A DNA stretch of 64,000 bases from Motacilla alba alba (lineage: Eukaryota > Chordata > Aves > Passeriformes > Motacillidae), in assembly GCF_015832195.1 (NCBI RefSeq), contig NC_052018.1:55675666-55739665 (forward strand), written 5' to 3'. Positions 46,001 through 58,272 of this stretch are shown here, piece by piece; the first letter of the stretch is position 1; each line of letters starts with the position of its first letter. The notes below the pieces were generated by a model, which did no database searches, was not told the origin of the DNA, and worked only from the letters and a program-made list of their open reading frames with translations. The position numbers and the translations under genes are program-made.

Positions 46001-49000
46001 TGTATTTCGTGCTGTAACAAAAAAACTACCTTGGGTTATATGCCCTCTCAGTATCTTCAGTCACAGAAGGTTAAGATCCTATCAGAAGTCTGTTCGCAGC
46101 AGACAAATCTTTGGTCTCCTTCATGCAAAATAAAATACGTCTAGGAGCAAAACAAACTGGATTCTCCAAGGATAAATTAACAGGACAAAATTTCTCTTTT
46201 GTTTATCTACAGTTTCTATTGTCCTCTTCTGAAAACAAGACAGCAGTTTGATACTTCCTGTCCAAGAACTTCAGTGCTAGAGATTGCCTTTGTCTATTTC
46301 CCAGGTTGCGTCAGATAAAAATCTAGTGAAAAGTGTCATACTGACAGTGAGACCAACAGAGGTAATTCTGGCAGTGCCTTTAGTTACACTTGACTTTCTC
46401 TAAGCCTGTTATGAATTGTGACAGCTGGAGAAGGGTAATAAAATAAAAATAAAACAAGAAACAACAACAAGTAAATACCTCAGAGAATTTAAGCTGCTCA
46501 GTGCTGATTTCATTGGGAAAGCAGACCTGCTAGCAGTGTCTTATTTTTATTAGCATGTGAATTTACCTTTTGCTTTTTCTATTAAATAAAGACCACAAAA
46601 ATGCTGTTTATATATTCTTAGTGAGAATGATTGATTATTGGCAGTGATTTTACCTTGCTTTACATATGATATTTTACCCAAGATACATAAGATCATAATG
46701 ATCAATCTGTTTCCTGTGATCCTGGCTACTGTGACAGCAATCTTAGACATATATATGACTGAAAATAACTGAGTGCAGTGGACTTAAATAAAAGTTCCTC
46801 ATGAGCACACAATTTTCAGCATTGGATATGGTGAAGAAGATTTTCAAAAGCACTTTTGAAAGTCTGACTTTTCCCATGCTGAACCCATTACCTTTCTGCT
46901 CATCAAGCCCTCCCAAATCCTCTCTTTCTGTGTTGTCTCTATTGCTTTGGTCATGATCCTGAGGCTGCTGTAGGAGGAACAGAGACAGAATAAGCATGTA
47001 ACAGTAATCCTACACTAGCATGCTGCACAAGAGATGCCTGTAGCAGCATGGCACATTGGCTCTTCAGCAGTGTGCCCTGGACAAAGCCTGCCAGCTATTT
47101 CCCCTGCAAACCACCCTCCATGGATGTGGCTGTGCCCCTGAGAGCTGAAGGTCCCCGTGGAATGCGTTTGAGAGGCATGTGGTTGCTCTTTGTTGGACGT
47201 TGTGACAAATCCCAGCTGCGCAGCCGGCTGGGAGCTTGCCCAAGGTGGAGGCTCTCCTCCTCTCTGGCTGAGGCTTTCCTCCTCTCTAGCTTTGCACGGC
47301 TGCTGGGGAGGGCTGCAGTAACATAACTCCACTTCGCTCCATATTTTTCCCATATTTAAAAGAAAATAAACCATATGAAAAAGTGCCCTTCCCGCTTGCA
47401 TAAGGACTTCTGAACTCCTCCTGTGCTCTGGATAATTGTTCTCAACTTGCATTTAATTTTAAAGCTTGCTGCTTCTCTTTCAGACCAAAGAGGGACTTGT
47501 CAGCCATTTCCAATTACAGTAGTTTGCCTAAGGAAAGACATATTTCGACTTACAAACCTCCTACTGCCTGTGTGTCTCTACCCATCCAAGTACACCTAGA
47601 GCTGAGAACAAGCAGATAATGACATGGTAGGATTATAAAAAATAACATAAGGAGAGCCTCCTGTGATAGGATCAGAGGCAATGGTTTTAAAGTAATTCTT
47701 TTAAAGTAAGAGAAGGTAGGAACAAGAGGGGATTTTTAAGGAAGATGGGGATTGACCACTGAAAGAGGCTGTTAAGGAAAGGAAGAGTTTGCTGTTTTGC
47801 CAACTTCAGATTAAGCATAGATTTTTTTTTTTTTTCTGGAAGATGTATAATAGTCATATTCATTTTACTGAGTTCAAGTCAGATATAGGTAGTCAAATTT
47901 TCTTCTATAATCAAGAAGTCAAGTAGACATCCCTTTTAGTCCTAAATTCAAGAGATCAGTGAGGAAACATCAAAGTGCTTGGAATGAAACTGCAAAAATT
48001 TCACTGTGTGAGAGAACTGAGACAAGTTGAGAAGGAGGCCCTGATCCTATGCCAGTTTGTGAACATGAGCATCCATTTCCAGAATAGATGTTGATCTCTG
48101 CAGTGGACTTACAATCTCTGCTTAACTCAGGAGTCATAAAGAGACAGGATCAGCTGTTTTGCTATAAAGAAACAATTTTATTAAAGCCCTGCTCTTTTTC
48201 ATGGGATCTTTGAAAAATTGGCAATATGTTTCCATGCATAGGACTCTTTAATTTTTATAATCTTTCTGGCCCCTACTGGGACATTTTTTTTCCCTCAGTG
48301 ACCTTCAGTTTTGCATTTGCCACTAACTCATGGTTCCAAGATGTGAGGGAATATCAGTGGGGAAGTTTATAGTAGTTTTTATTTGCAAAACAGAGCTCCT
48401 GGGTAGTCACTTTGTGCCTGAGACAATTCTTTGTCCACTTGTTCAGCCCTGAGAGAGACAGAATGATACAGCCACTTTCTCCTCATCCTGGGCTTCTTCA
48501 GAGGTCCTGTCCTAGCTGAAAGTGCCAAGACATCTGGGTAGGCTGTGAAATGGCCTCCAGCACCATGCCCCACTCCTGTGCCCAGTGTCCTTTGGTGCTG
48601 GCACTCCTGTGCTGCACCAGCTGGGTGGTGAGAGCTGGCCGGGCACGCTGCAGCACACAGTGGCACACATGGTGACACAGATGGGCATGTTACCCTTCGG
48701 CTATATTTCTTCACAAGCAAGGCTAAGTTTGCCTTTAGAAAACCATGACTAAATACTGCCAAGTAGTTGATAATTCTCCAGATCTGGCCCTGGGTATCTG
48801 GATTGAAAGTGCTGCTTTTTGGACTGATGTAGTGGTCGGCAGGGGAGACCTGCCCTACAATGCAAACATTTGTTTAAGCAGCGCTTTTAGCAGCAGATTA
48901 CATCTCAGCAGAGCAATGAGTACTGATTCTGGCTGCATGAAGGCCTCCCTTGTAGCAATATATCTATTCTGAGTGTAGACAAGTCTCAGTAACATTAATA

Positions 49001-50384
49001 AATTGGCACTGAGGGGTTTCTATAATATCTCCGTTTCCCGCAGCCAGTTTGGCTTCAGAGAGGACTCTGTGAGATTTTAAAGGGGCAGACTGGAAAATAA
49101 TCAAAAGAAGGCAGAAGAAGAGCAGGGCTCAATGTAGACATGACAGGGACAAAACAGGGACAGGAAGGGTATCTTCTTGCTGTCTCAGCCCTGTTTTTCA
49201 CTTTTTAGATAAACATGTGACTCTTTTTCTGAGTGCCCATGTACCATTACCTTCCCTCTCTCTAGCTATGTGTGTAACAGGTGGGAAGGATGTGCAGGTG
49301 CTGCTCATGACCCTGCTTGTATCCCCCAAGTTTCATCTAACCTAGAGCTGTCCCTGCCCATAGCACATCTCTGACTCTCACACTAGCTAACTCCCTGCTC
49401 CAGCTCCTCATGTCCATTGCACGCAGCTTCCTTCACTCCCTGAGTTGGCTCTGGTTCCTCTTTTAAGGGCTCACATGCTCTTTCTGAGTTCTCTAGAGTT
49501 CCCTTTGTTCACCCAGTAACAGAAAAGCTCTCCTTTTTCCACAATGTGGCTGTGATCTTAAATTGTCTCTCCTTTGTTTTTTTTTTTCTTTCACCTTGCA
49601 AACAGCTCTTGATCTTCCCCTTAAATGCCCAAGATTCTAAACTCCTGCAACTCCCTCTTCTCACTGCACAAGATGGTAATCCCTCCCAAGTTCTGTCGTA
49701 GGGGTTTGAAAAGCCTGTCTGTGTCCATGCAGTAACAAGACAACACTATGCTTTTGGACTAATATGGGATGGTATATTTCTGACAGTCATAACTTAACAC
49801 AGAGAAAGCTGTGAAAATCAGATGTGTGGTACACCCTTTCCCAAGTCAGAAAAGATGAGATGCATTAGTTGCATCTGCACTTCTGTGCCTCATTGTTTGG
49901 AGTTGCATCTGATCCCAAATATAATACTCATTCTGGATGGGAAAAGGTAAAATAAACCCCTGTAATTTCTTATTTTCTCTGGCTACTGATATCATACCTT
50001 ATAATTCTGCTAGTAGTAATTTTTAAATTTACCCACTCACAGGACAGTGTTCCAGCTAGTTCCTGTTGCTGCTCTTCGTGGTGTCATTCAAACACCCTGG
50101 CAATAGCGAGCCTAACAAAGCTCTCTCTGTGGCTCAACCCAGATTAGCATCCCAGATTAGAACAGAGGCATAGTAAAGCAATAAGGAATAAACCATACCA
50201 AGATCTATATTTGGAGTGGAAAAACAGTTAGGCTAACAAGCTGGAAGAGTGAAGCAGGGGACCCTCCGGAATTAAGTGCATTTCTCCACTCAGTTGGAAA
50301 AGAACCTTCTTGTGTAAATAACACCAAAACACCTTCTTTCTTACAGAAAGAATGGAGATACAGCAGATGGACATTACACTGCAG
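43001..50384. other. Unique DNA, no gene recognised
   Basis: The part 47050-47330 is the most GC-rich stretch here and carries overlapping frames on both strands (145 codons on the minus strand at 47015-47452) without a recognisable domain. The part 45690-45860 has an enhancer-like texture. A GGCCCTGATCCTAT word near 48037-48050 may be one end of another ancient palindromic repeat. No gene is identified. Confidence 0.5.
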
Positions 50385-50480
50385 GTGAGAGGGATCTTGA
50401 CATCTGGAGTCTGGATTTGAATCCAGGTTCTTCCAGTGTCAGGAGAGCAGTCCAGCCATTGGCTTTGACCCTCGTGGTGT
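50385..50480 (+). mobile_element. MIR-like ancient tRNA-derived SINE remnant
   Basis: The segment CTGGAGTCTGGATTTGAATC followed by CAGGTTCTTCC resembles the tRNA-derived head of MIR-type core-SINEs. It includes a perfect tRNA T-arm-like stem-loop, CTGGATT-TG-AATCCAG, at 50411-50426. The downstream GGCTTTGACCCT weakly resembles the next MIR block. The match is short and diverged, so the call is tentative. Confidence 0.35.
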
Positions 50481-51739
50481 TGGGTGTATATCCTTGCAGT
50501 TTGGCTAAGGCACTGTATTGGCCAATTGGGCTTGCAGAGGACATCAAGATAACACTGGGCACCAGGGATGAAGCACAGAGCGTTTGTCTGCCAGTAGCAG
50601 ACAGGCACCAAAGGGTTTAAAATTTGAGACTCATCCTTCCAGCATGAGAAGGCAGCTGAATGTGACTTAGAGGCACTCCGCCATGAATTTAGTTATTTTA
50701 AAATTCATGGAGATTTTGAAACGTAACACAAATAGTTGTGAAGGATTAAAAAAAAAAAATGGGAACATTCAGTTCAAATAGAAAATATTAATGAAGGAAC
50801 TTTGGAAGCTTTATAAATGCTTTGAAGTTTCATCCATGCAGCCAACTCCTGGAACTGTAGGAAATTTCTCCATGAGGTGGGTCACCCCACAGGTGCCCAC
50901 CCAAGCTGGTACTGGTCAGTATCATGGGAAAGACAGGAGACAGGACTTGTAACAATTTGAATAACACCAAAAAAGGTAATATATTTTCTGCCAATCCTTT
51001 TCCTCTATCCAAAGCAGAAAGCAACTAGGAAAATATGTTTAACATCAGACATACTTTTTCCCCTTCATATGAAGAAATCCAGAAGATGAGTGTTTCATTA
51101 TAAAAATATTTCATACTTAAGAGATACTGTCGCTGTGTGCTTGGTTGGGTAGCAGAGTAAACAGTTGCATGAAAGTGAAAGGATTTAAGATGTGTTAAAA
51201 GGCAGTTCATTTTAGCTGCACTGTAACTACAATAACATACCTATTTTTTTTTTTTCATAGCCATGCCAATCTTGTATGAACACTCTCCCTTCCTGTTACT
51301 CTTTCACATTGCCTGGATAGGAAATCAAATGCAATGGAGATGGGTGAGACCAGGAAAGTCTCATATTTTATTGAACTTTGAGGGGTTTTGGAGCTAGTGG
51401 GTTGCAGAGGTAGCACTCTGTGGAGGGTTTCATCTCTAGCTCAGTGATTGCCAGTTGAAGGATGAACCGTGTGACTAGACATGAATGGAAAAGAGCAACT
51501 ACATTTGACCCCAGTTTTGTCTGTTGCAATGCAGAAATAATTTGCAGCTTGAACCATATTTGTTTGATTTGTGAGTAGAGAACACAGCATTTTTTGAAAG
51601 AAACTCAGTTTTGCTGACTCCTGTGTTTGGAAATTACCTTTTCAGTTACTCAAACAGGAAAGGATAAACGCTGGAAACGTTATTAATAAAACATTAAGCC
51701 CCCTCTCTCTCTCCCTCCCCAAAACCCCAGCTCCTAATT
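50481..51739. other. Unique AT-rich DNA, nothing recognised
   Basis: No gene or repeat body is recognised. A C/T-rich patch (CCCCTCTCTCTCTCCCTCCCC) lies at about 51699-51720, just before the CpG-retaining segment. Confidence 0.55.
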
Positions 51740-52080
51740 CAGCAGAGGTCAAACAATAAAGTTTACAATCATGCACTCCACGCTGCTCAGCACTCCGAGC
51801 CAGCACACCAGTGACTGGCCAGATTAACTAATCTTCCTCAGCTTCGTCTTGGGCCCTATAACTACTGCGGCAGGTCATTAACCAGCTGGTGAAGCCCCGG
51901 CACATCGTACATTTATTCCCAAACCTTAGCAGCCGTTGTTGAGTCCAGGAGCCTTAAAGAGGTACTTCTGATGTTAGCTGACAGAATGTTAATTTATGCT
52001 CGCTGTAATTCAAAGGGATTCCAAGGCAACTGTAAACTAATGAAACCTGAATAACTTTCCTGGAGAAGGTTCCTTATTTA
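51740..52080. promoter_or_regulatory. Candidate enhancer or conserved non-coding element
   Basis: Eight CpGs occur between 51781 and 52002 (for example in CTCCGAGC, CTTCGTC, CTGCGGC, CCCCGG, ATCGTAC and GCCGTT), against a CpG-poor background. In the same span are homeodomain-type words (GATTAACTAATC, GGTCATTAACC, TGTTAATTTATG), an E-box CAGCTG (51883-51888) and a TCF/LEF-like TTCAAAG (52009-52015). There is no long open frame, no repeat similarity and no TATA or CpG-island structure, so a distal enhancer is more likely than a promoter. This is inference from composition and motifs. Confidence 0.3.
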
Positions 52081-52357
52081 ATCAGTTGAACTAAAATGGA
52101 AATATGTAAAATGAGCAGTCATTCTTTCTTTTAAAATAGAAGGCCTTTTTGTGAAGAGGGAGATAAATGAGAACATGATGTGTTAGAGGAATGAGATGTA
52201 GAAAAATGTTTGATTAATGCAAAATATTTATTCTCCCCAAGTTCCTTGATTTTTTTTAAACTCTCGTGTTCATCACTGCCAAAAGTAAAAAAGTAAAGAA
52301 CGCAATGTCTACTAAGTTTGGTAACCTAGCAAAGGTATTGCTTTCAGCCAGGATTTG
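52081..52357. other. AT-rich DNA, nothing recognised
   Basis: This is AT-rich sequence between the enhancer-like segment and the T-rich tract, with no gene or repeat body seen. Confidence 0.55.
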
Positions 52358-52420
52358 CTTTTTTTTTTCCTTTTTATTTTTTTCCTCTCTTTCCTTTTTT
52401 TTTTTTTTTTTTATTCTTTT
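52358..52420. repeat. T-rich tract
   Basis: Several T runs, the longest of 18 (52395-52412), are separated by CC and CTCTC. It is simple sequence. Confidence 0.85.
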
Positions 52421-52434
52421 TAATCTCAAATGAA

Positions 52435-52500
52435 AGGCTCTCTTTAATCAGATAATTGACCGGCTGGTAATTTTAGCCGTTTGTGACACACCAGTTGGCA
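52435..52500. promoter_or_regulatory. Second candidate conserved segment
   Basis: Homeodomain-like words TTAATCAGATAATTGACC and GGTAATTTTAGCCG occur with two retained CpGs. Together with the candidate at 51740-52080 and the exon-like segment at 52585-52671 this makes 51.7-52.7 kb the most function-like part of the window. Conservation is not visible from one sequence. Confidence 0.2.
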
Positions 52501-55500
52501 GGTACAGTGGTACATAACCATGAGCCTTTTCCTATAGCCCTCCCTCCCCCTGGGACACTCACAGACGTGTCTCTGTCTTATCAGTCCCAGGGGACAATTC
52601 CCAAACATTTTGCAATGAAAATGCAAAGAAGGGGCCTTTTCCCTCCCGAAAAGGAGGGCCAGCTGTCAGAGGTAATGACCACCAGTGGATGCACAGATGG
52701 CACTGGAGGTGTTCCTTCAGCCCACGGAGCACCTGGAGAAAGGGGGTATCCATTGTACAGCTGTTTCTGTAGGGGCCATGCTCTGCCCTGCTCCTGGGGC
52801 TCAGGGCCCTTGCCAGGTTGGTGAGAGGCCCAGTGGCAGCAGACACAGGTGTCCCCAGAGTATGCCACACTGGCAAGGAAGGTATAATCTGAGGGATCCT
52901 CCTTTCGATTTACTGTGGGCTTCTTGCTCTTATCCCTTCTCTGCTCTTCACTTGCAGTGGTGGCTGGGAGTGAAATGTAACTTGCTGCATGACTGACAGA
53001 CCTTCAAGCTCCTCAGCAAACCTTAGGCCTTATTTTGAAAGGCCTCTGAAAGAAAAAGGATTGTGTGCTCTCTGAATGCAGGACTGCTGAACCGCTGCCA
53101 ACCCCAGGCTGCTCCATTCAAAGGGCTGAGTGAATAAATGAGAATAACATCCTTGGGGACCTCAGGGATCGGTTTACTCTGAAAATCCTCAGCCTTACAA
53201 AGGGTCAGAGTCACAAGGTAAATGAAAATGGCTGGGAGGGGACTTTGATGGCCAAAATACTGTAACTGTAGAGGACTTGAAAGAAAACTCTATTTTTTAA
53301 AAAGTGAGAGAAGAGAGGAAGCAAGCAGGGGGGAATGTGGCTAGCAGGGGGACTTCAGCCTGCAGCCTCACCAGAAGGGAGAGGGGGGAATGAGAAATGG
53401 AGAACAGAAAGAAATGTCTCCTCTCTCTTAATCAACAGCGATCTTTGAAATACTGCTATGGGCAGTGGCTGTAGCAAGGGAGAGCCTCTCTCCTGCCTGA
53501 TGCCTCAGTGCAACAAAGGTATTTCCTTTGGGTAATGATAGGCACAGTAGAACAGAGAAGCATTTCACTCACTTGATAAGTAACCAACAGATCTCAAGAC
53601 ATGGAGGGCTGAGCAAATGGCATTAGGGAGATGACTGCACCATGTCCTCAAAGAAACTGAAGAAAATTGCACCTAAGTGCAATTCAGATATTTTTGGTGT
53701 TTCAGTTAAAAAATGAGCATATAAGCTAATGCAGAGACATTTTAAAAGGACATTTTGGAAATAGCTTTTCAGTGGTATGGAAGACAAGGATGTGAATGTG
53801 CGCACCTACTTTGAGTCTGTTTAAATTTGTTAAAGCCAGTAAGTTGTATAAGGCCAGATGTACATTAACATCTTGAGACCATTGGGAATTAGACACCTAA
53901 ACACTTCAGTCTCTAAATCTCTGGCTCTTGTTGATCTCTTCTCTTTACCTTTAGTTCTCTGAGCAACTCCATTAATACTGACAGTAGTTAAGTTAAACAT
54001 AGTCCTAAACATCTGCAGGATCAGGATGTGTGTGAGTTAAAGCAGTCACAGTTTCTTATTAGGTGTTTGTACAGTGCCTGGCATCTGGGCCTCATCTCAG
54101 TTTGAGTTAATGCAATTCAAGTCATAGTAATTTAAAAAATAGGTTAAATACTGAATTATAAATGTCTTCTGACAGATTATCTACTGCTGGTGAAATATTT
54201 TTTCAAGTTTTTAAGGTCAAGATACTCAGCTGACAAGTACACAGCTTTGGTCAGACTGCTTCTTTCTCAATGATCATTGCATCTTAACTAAGGGAGAAGT
54301 TTTATGTGCAGCTGAACTCATTTGTGCCCTCACATGCCAAACGTGATACCTATAGGCTACTGAGAGACAGCTACAGGCATGTCTCCCTCCTCAGCTGTCA
54401 GTAAAGACAGCTATATACAGATAGTTTCCTTTTGCAAACAGTTAGTTGTTTCTGTAACACAAGAGGGAAAAAAGAACATCCTACTGAAAACAGAGAAATT
54501 GAGGCTTGTTAGATTTAGACGTTCAGATCAAGCTCCATACTCCATGAAAAAGTCTAACCTTTAACTTCCACCAGGCTTCATGTTGTCATATAGGCTCCAT
54601 GACTTGTAACTGCTGTTTATAACATACTTTTGTTGATAGGCATGGTAGTACCCCATACTAGTCCACAAAACGACAGCGGGCAGAGAAAATGAAGGCTCCT
54701 GTTTTGTGTTTCCTACACACCAGCTGCAACATTGTTCCTCTGATCAAAGTTCCCCTGCCTTGGGATTCAGATGGGGAAGAACCTGTCAGCCTCAAACAGT
54801 GCCATAGAATGTAGTGTTTTTTAGGGTTAAAACAAGAGGGTTAACTCACCAGTAGTGTACACCAGTGTGCATCTAGACCCTTCATTTGAAAGCAGAGATA
54901 AAACCTACCTCAAACTGTTTTGTTTTGTGTAGTGGGCTGCTATCAGAGTTGATGGGACTGGAGAGGAAGTAAAATTGCATCCACATGGGCAAATGCTAAT
55001 AGGAGACTTTTTTTTCAATCCAGAAATATTTGAGGTTTTTCTAAAGTTTATTTTTGCTGCATTTTTTTTAAGTGTATAGGCTTAAATCCTTGTACTAGAC
55101 AGAAGAGACATCACTGGCTTGTGATCCAGTTTCTGTGTCAAATATTAGAAACATCAAGGGGACACATTTATAACTTCTCTGCACCTTAGTTTCATCTACA
55201 CAGTGCAGAAACAGAAGCACTAGTTTAATCCTACAGGCTATGCAAAAGAGGTACAGTAAACTGTAGAAATCTTATTTTGGCAGATAAATAAATGGGAAAA
55301 AAACGGGCTTTGCTATAGAGCCCACCAGAAGAGAGTTCATAGTTTATTTTTAAACAAAAGCAGCTAGTTTGCAAAACTCAAGATAGGTTTTCTAACAGAT
55401 TGGGTGCTTAACCCAGAATTTGGGTTCTCTTTGTGTATGTTTTGAAGTCCAGTATGGAGCAATGTCATGCTTCAGCACACCCAGTATGAGGGTATTAATA

Positions 55501-57532
55501 GATTTTCCTTTTAGCCTGCCACCTGTTTTCCCACAACAGTGGGAGCTTTGCTACCTCTGAGATCTCTATCACCTTTGTCAAATTTAGCTGATGTAGGCCA
55601 AAGGTCTCAGAAGTTATTGAAGTATCTCATGTTGATATAAGACTCATTTCCTTAGGAAATCAGGCTGAGAAAGCAGTTGGGTTCGGAGTACACTCGAGGC
55701 TGTAACATGCCATAATTCACTGTAGCTGTGAGCATCACTGCATAAATGAACACAAATGCACACGTGTTTCCTAATGCCTACTGGAAGCAATAAGCAGAAC
55801 CAATAATGTATATGTAATTGTATTTATTTTTCACAAATTTCTTTTAAGAAAGGATTCTCTTAAACCAACAACTTGAGAAATGGCCCAAGCTGGGATTTAT
55901 CTCAATTATGTTGTGTATGATTATATGATAGACGTTTTTTCTAGGAGAAAAAACTCAAGTAGCACATGGAGTTCATTAAAATAGGAGTAATGTTTTCAAT
56001 CATGTTTCTAATAGTGTAGAATAGCTGGTCAGCAATGTGGGCTGCGGATAAGCCTGTGTGATATCTGCTGAAACATATGTGCTTTTGTTTCCCCTCCTCA
56101 TGACAAGCAAACTGTTGCTGAAATGTTTTATTTTTACAAATTTGAATAAGGAGAAACATGAATGGAGAAAACTATGAATAAATATGAAAAGTAAACATGG
56201 TAATTATATACAAAGCCTTGCTATAGATGTGTTCAGGTAGAAAGGAACCAAGAGGCATGTACCTGCTGTGGGGTAGACAGTTGATATTCCTCTGCAATGT
56301 ACTCATAGGGAAGGACAGCATCAGGGCAATGCAATACAAGTCAGATTTTCTTATGAAGTGCCAACTTGTTCTTAGCCTCAAGCTGATAAAAAGCAGAATG
56401 GTGCACCTTAAATTACTAATTAAGTGCCAACATTTTCTTTAAAGTAATCCTTGTTTTCACAATGCTGACAATCAATTTTTAAAAAGTATGTATCAGGCAA
56501 ACAGTTGTTGATATTTCACTTTTCTTTGGAGTTGCAGGGTTTTTGTTTATGTGAGGACAGAGAGCAGCTGCCCCTCATACAGTCCCCCTCAGGCTATATT
56601 TTGTTACCTTGAAAACCTTTGCAAATTACACTCTCCTAGTTTTGTTTTTCCAGTGTTCCCCAGCAGCAAAACTTTGCAGTTTCATTCCAAGTAACGTGCT
56701 CGGGGCCAGACCAATGCTTTTCATCCAGGGCTGTGGATTTAGCTTCAGCCTTCAGAGGGCAGCCCAGGGCAGCAGACAGCACACTGAAACCTCCTCTTGG
56801 GTGAGGTTTGGACCCTCTTGTCAAATTTTATTCTGAGCTCATTCCCGGATGGTGATATTGATTAATGTCATTATTCCCCACGTGGTGTGCCTGTGCAAGG
56901 CAATAGCTGAGCGTGGCTCTCCCTCTGTGGACATAACAGCACGACCAAAATGCAAGGTGACAGCTGTGGTTCTGCTGGACAGACTATTGTGGGAGATCTG
57001 TAGAAGAGAAAAAGGAAGCCCCTTTGCTATGTTGTGTTTCTGTGCAACAGAAACTTATCTATAGGTGTGGGTACAATGCTTCTATTTCCAGAAGGTAAAA
57101 CTGCATATAATTTCTCCAAGAATTAATATGAGACTATCTCTCATGTTTAAATTTTAATTATGATAATTCTGCTGGTATGATGGAGACAGTGAGTTTGGTG
57201 TGCCTTCCCCAAAACAAAACATGTCTTGTTTAATTTAATTCAAAAATCCAATAAAAATCGTTTAGATAAATGTTGAAAGACCCATTGGCTTTCATTGGGC
57301 ATACCACACAAACAGTTGGCATGCTATCTACTTTCCTCATCTTGCCCTTGATTCTCTCTTTTCCATTGTTTTCTACTATCAACTTTCACATAACTCTGCA
57401 TTGCCCCAGGCCAACATGTTCTATAGAACAAGTCCCTTCTAATAAGAAAAAATAGTTGATTTATAAAAACATTGCCTTGATGAGCACTGGAGGAGGGGGA
57501 TGGGGGTGGGCGGAAATCCTACAGAATTTTCT
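52501..57532. other. Unique DNA, no gene recognised
   Basis: An 87-bp exon-like segment sits at 52585-52671. Weak ancient-repeat traces are TGTTTGTACAGTGCCTGGCA near 54065 and a MIR-like TAACTTCTCTGCACCTTAGT near 55171. No other repeat body or coding exon is recognised. Frames at 55941-56381 and 56609-57064 lack domains. Confidence 0.5.
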
Positions 57533-58272
57533 TAGAATAGCATAGAATCATAGAATCTTTAAGGCTGGAAAAGACCTCCAAGATCACTGAATACAACCTT
57601 TGACTAAGAACGCCATCTCAACTGAACCATATCATGTCCAGTCTTGAACACTTCCAGAGATGGTGACTCCACCATCTCTCAGGATAGCTTATTCCAATGC
57701 TTAATCACCCTTTCAGTGAAGCAAATGTTCCTGAAGTCCAACCTGAACCTCTCCTATTGCACCGTGAGGCCATTTCTTCTCATCCCATCACTTGTTACCT
57801 GGGAGAAGAGGCCAACCCCCCCCACCTGGCTACATCCTCCTTTCAGGCAGCTGTAGTGAATGAAAAGGTCTCCCCTGAGCCTCCTTTCCTCCAGGCCAAA
57901 CAACCCCAGCTCCCTCAGACTCTCCTTATAAGACTTACTCTCCAGATTCTTCTCCAGCTCTGTCGTCCTCTGACATGCTCCAGCACCTCGATGTCTTCCT
58001 TGTTTTGAGGGGCCCAAAACTGGACACAGCACTTGAGGTGCAGCCTCAACAGTGCCGAGTACAAAGGGACGACCACTGCCCTGCTGCTGCTGGCCACACT
58101 ATTGTGGCTACAGGCTAGGATGCCATCAGCCTTCTTGGCCTCCCAGGCACACTGCTGGCTCATGTTCAGCCAGCCACTGTCAACCAGGACCCCCTGGTTT
58201 TTTCCACAGTTCTAGTCTGTAGGTCTGCCTGGGATTGTTGGAACCCAGGAAGTGCAGGACCCTTTGCCACCT
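57533..58272 (-). mobile_element. CR1 LINE copy, 5'-truncated, with decayed ORF2 end
   Basis: The left end shows repeated ATAGAATCATAGAATC, the reverse of the CR1 3' terminal repeat, then AAGGCTGGAAAAGACCTCCA. Read on the minus strand the element encodes the C-terminal part of the CR1 ORF2 reverse transcriptase. Pieces such as LGLFGLEERRLRGDL and GLFSQVTSDGMRRNG are clearly recognisable in the frame at 57754-58032, which corresponds to the well-known CR1 RLRGDL motif. A second frame at 57915-58163 carries more upstream sequence, so at least one frameshift separates them. Only about 740 bp of a full element of about 4.5 kb remain. Substitutions indicate an old inactive copy. Confidence 0.95.
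57754..58032 (-). pseudogene. CR1 ORF2 C-terminal fragment (reverse transcriptase remnant)
   Basis: The open frame of about 92 codons preserves the RLRGDL motif region of CR1 ORF2. It lacks the catalytic palm motif of reverse transcriptase and the upstream endonuclease, and it has no start of its own. It is a fossil of the mobile element, not a host gene. Confidence 0.85.

Noticed and set aside
47015..47452. 145-codon minus-strand frame in a GC-richer patch
   Set aside because: A long frame is also open on the opposite strand, no domain or splice context is seen, and the lower stop frequency is explained by GC content.
48379..48762. 127-codon minus-strand frame, Ala/Pro/Cys-rich in the middle
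   Set aside because: No recognisable domain or splice context, and composition follows the local GC-rich patch.
55165..55215. TAACTTCTCTGCACCTTAGT as a MIR 3' core
   Set aside because: It resembles the CTCTGAGCCTCAGTTTCC block of MIR, but the match is short and the surrounding sequence does not extend it with confidence.
57697..58008. Plus-strand frame of 103 codons
   Set aside because: It is antisense to the CR1 ORF2 remnant, and the recognisable protein is on the minus strand.
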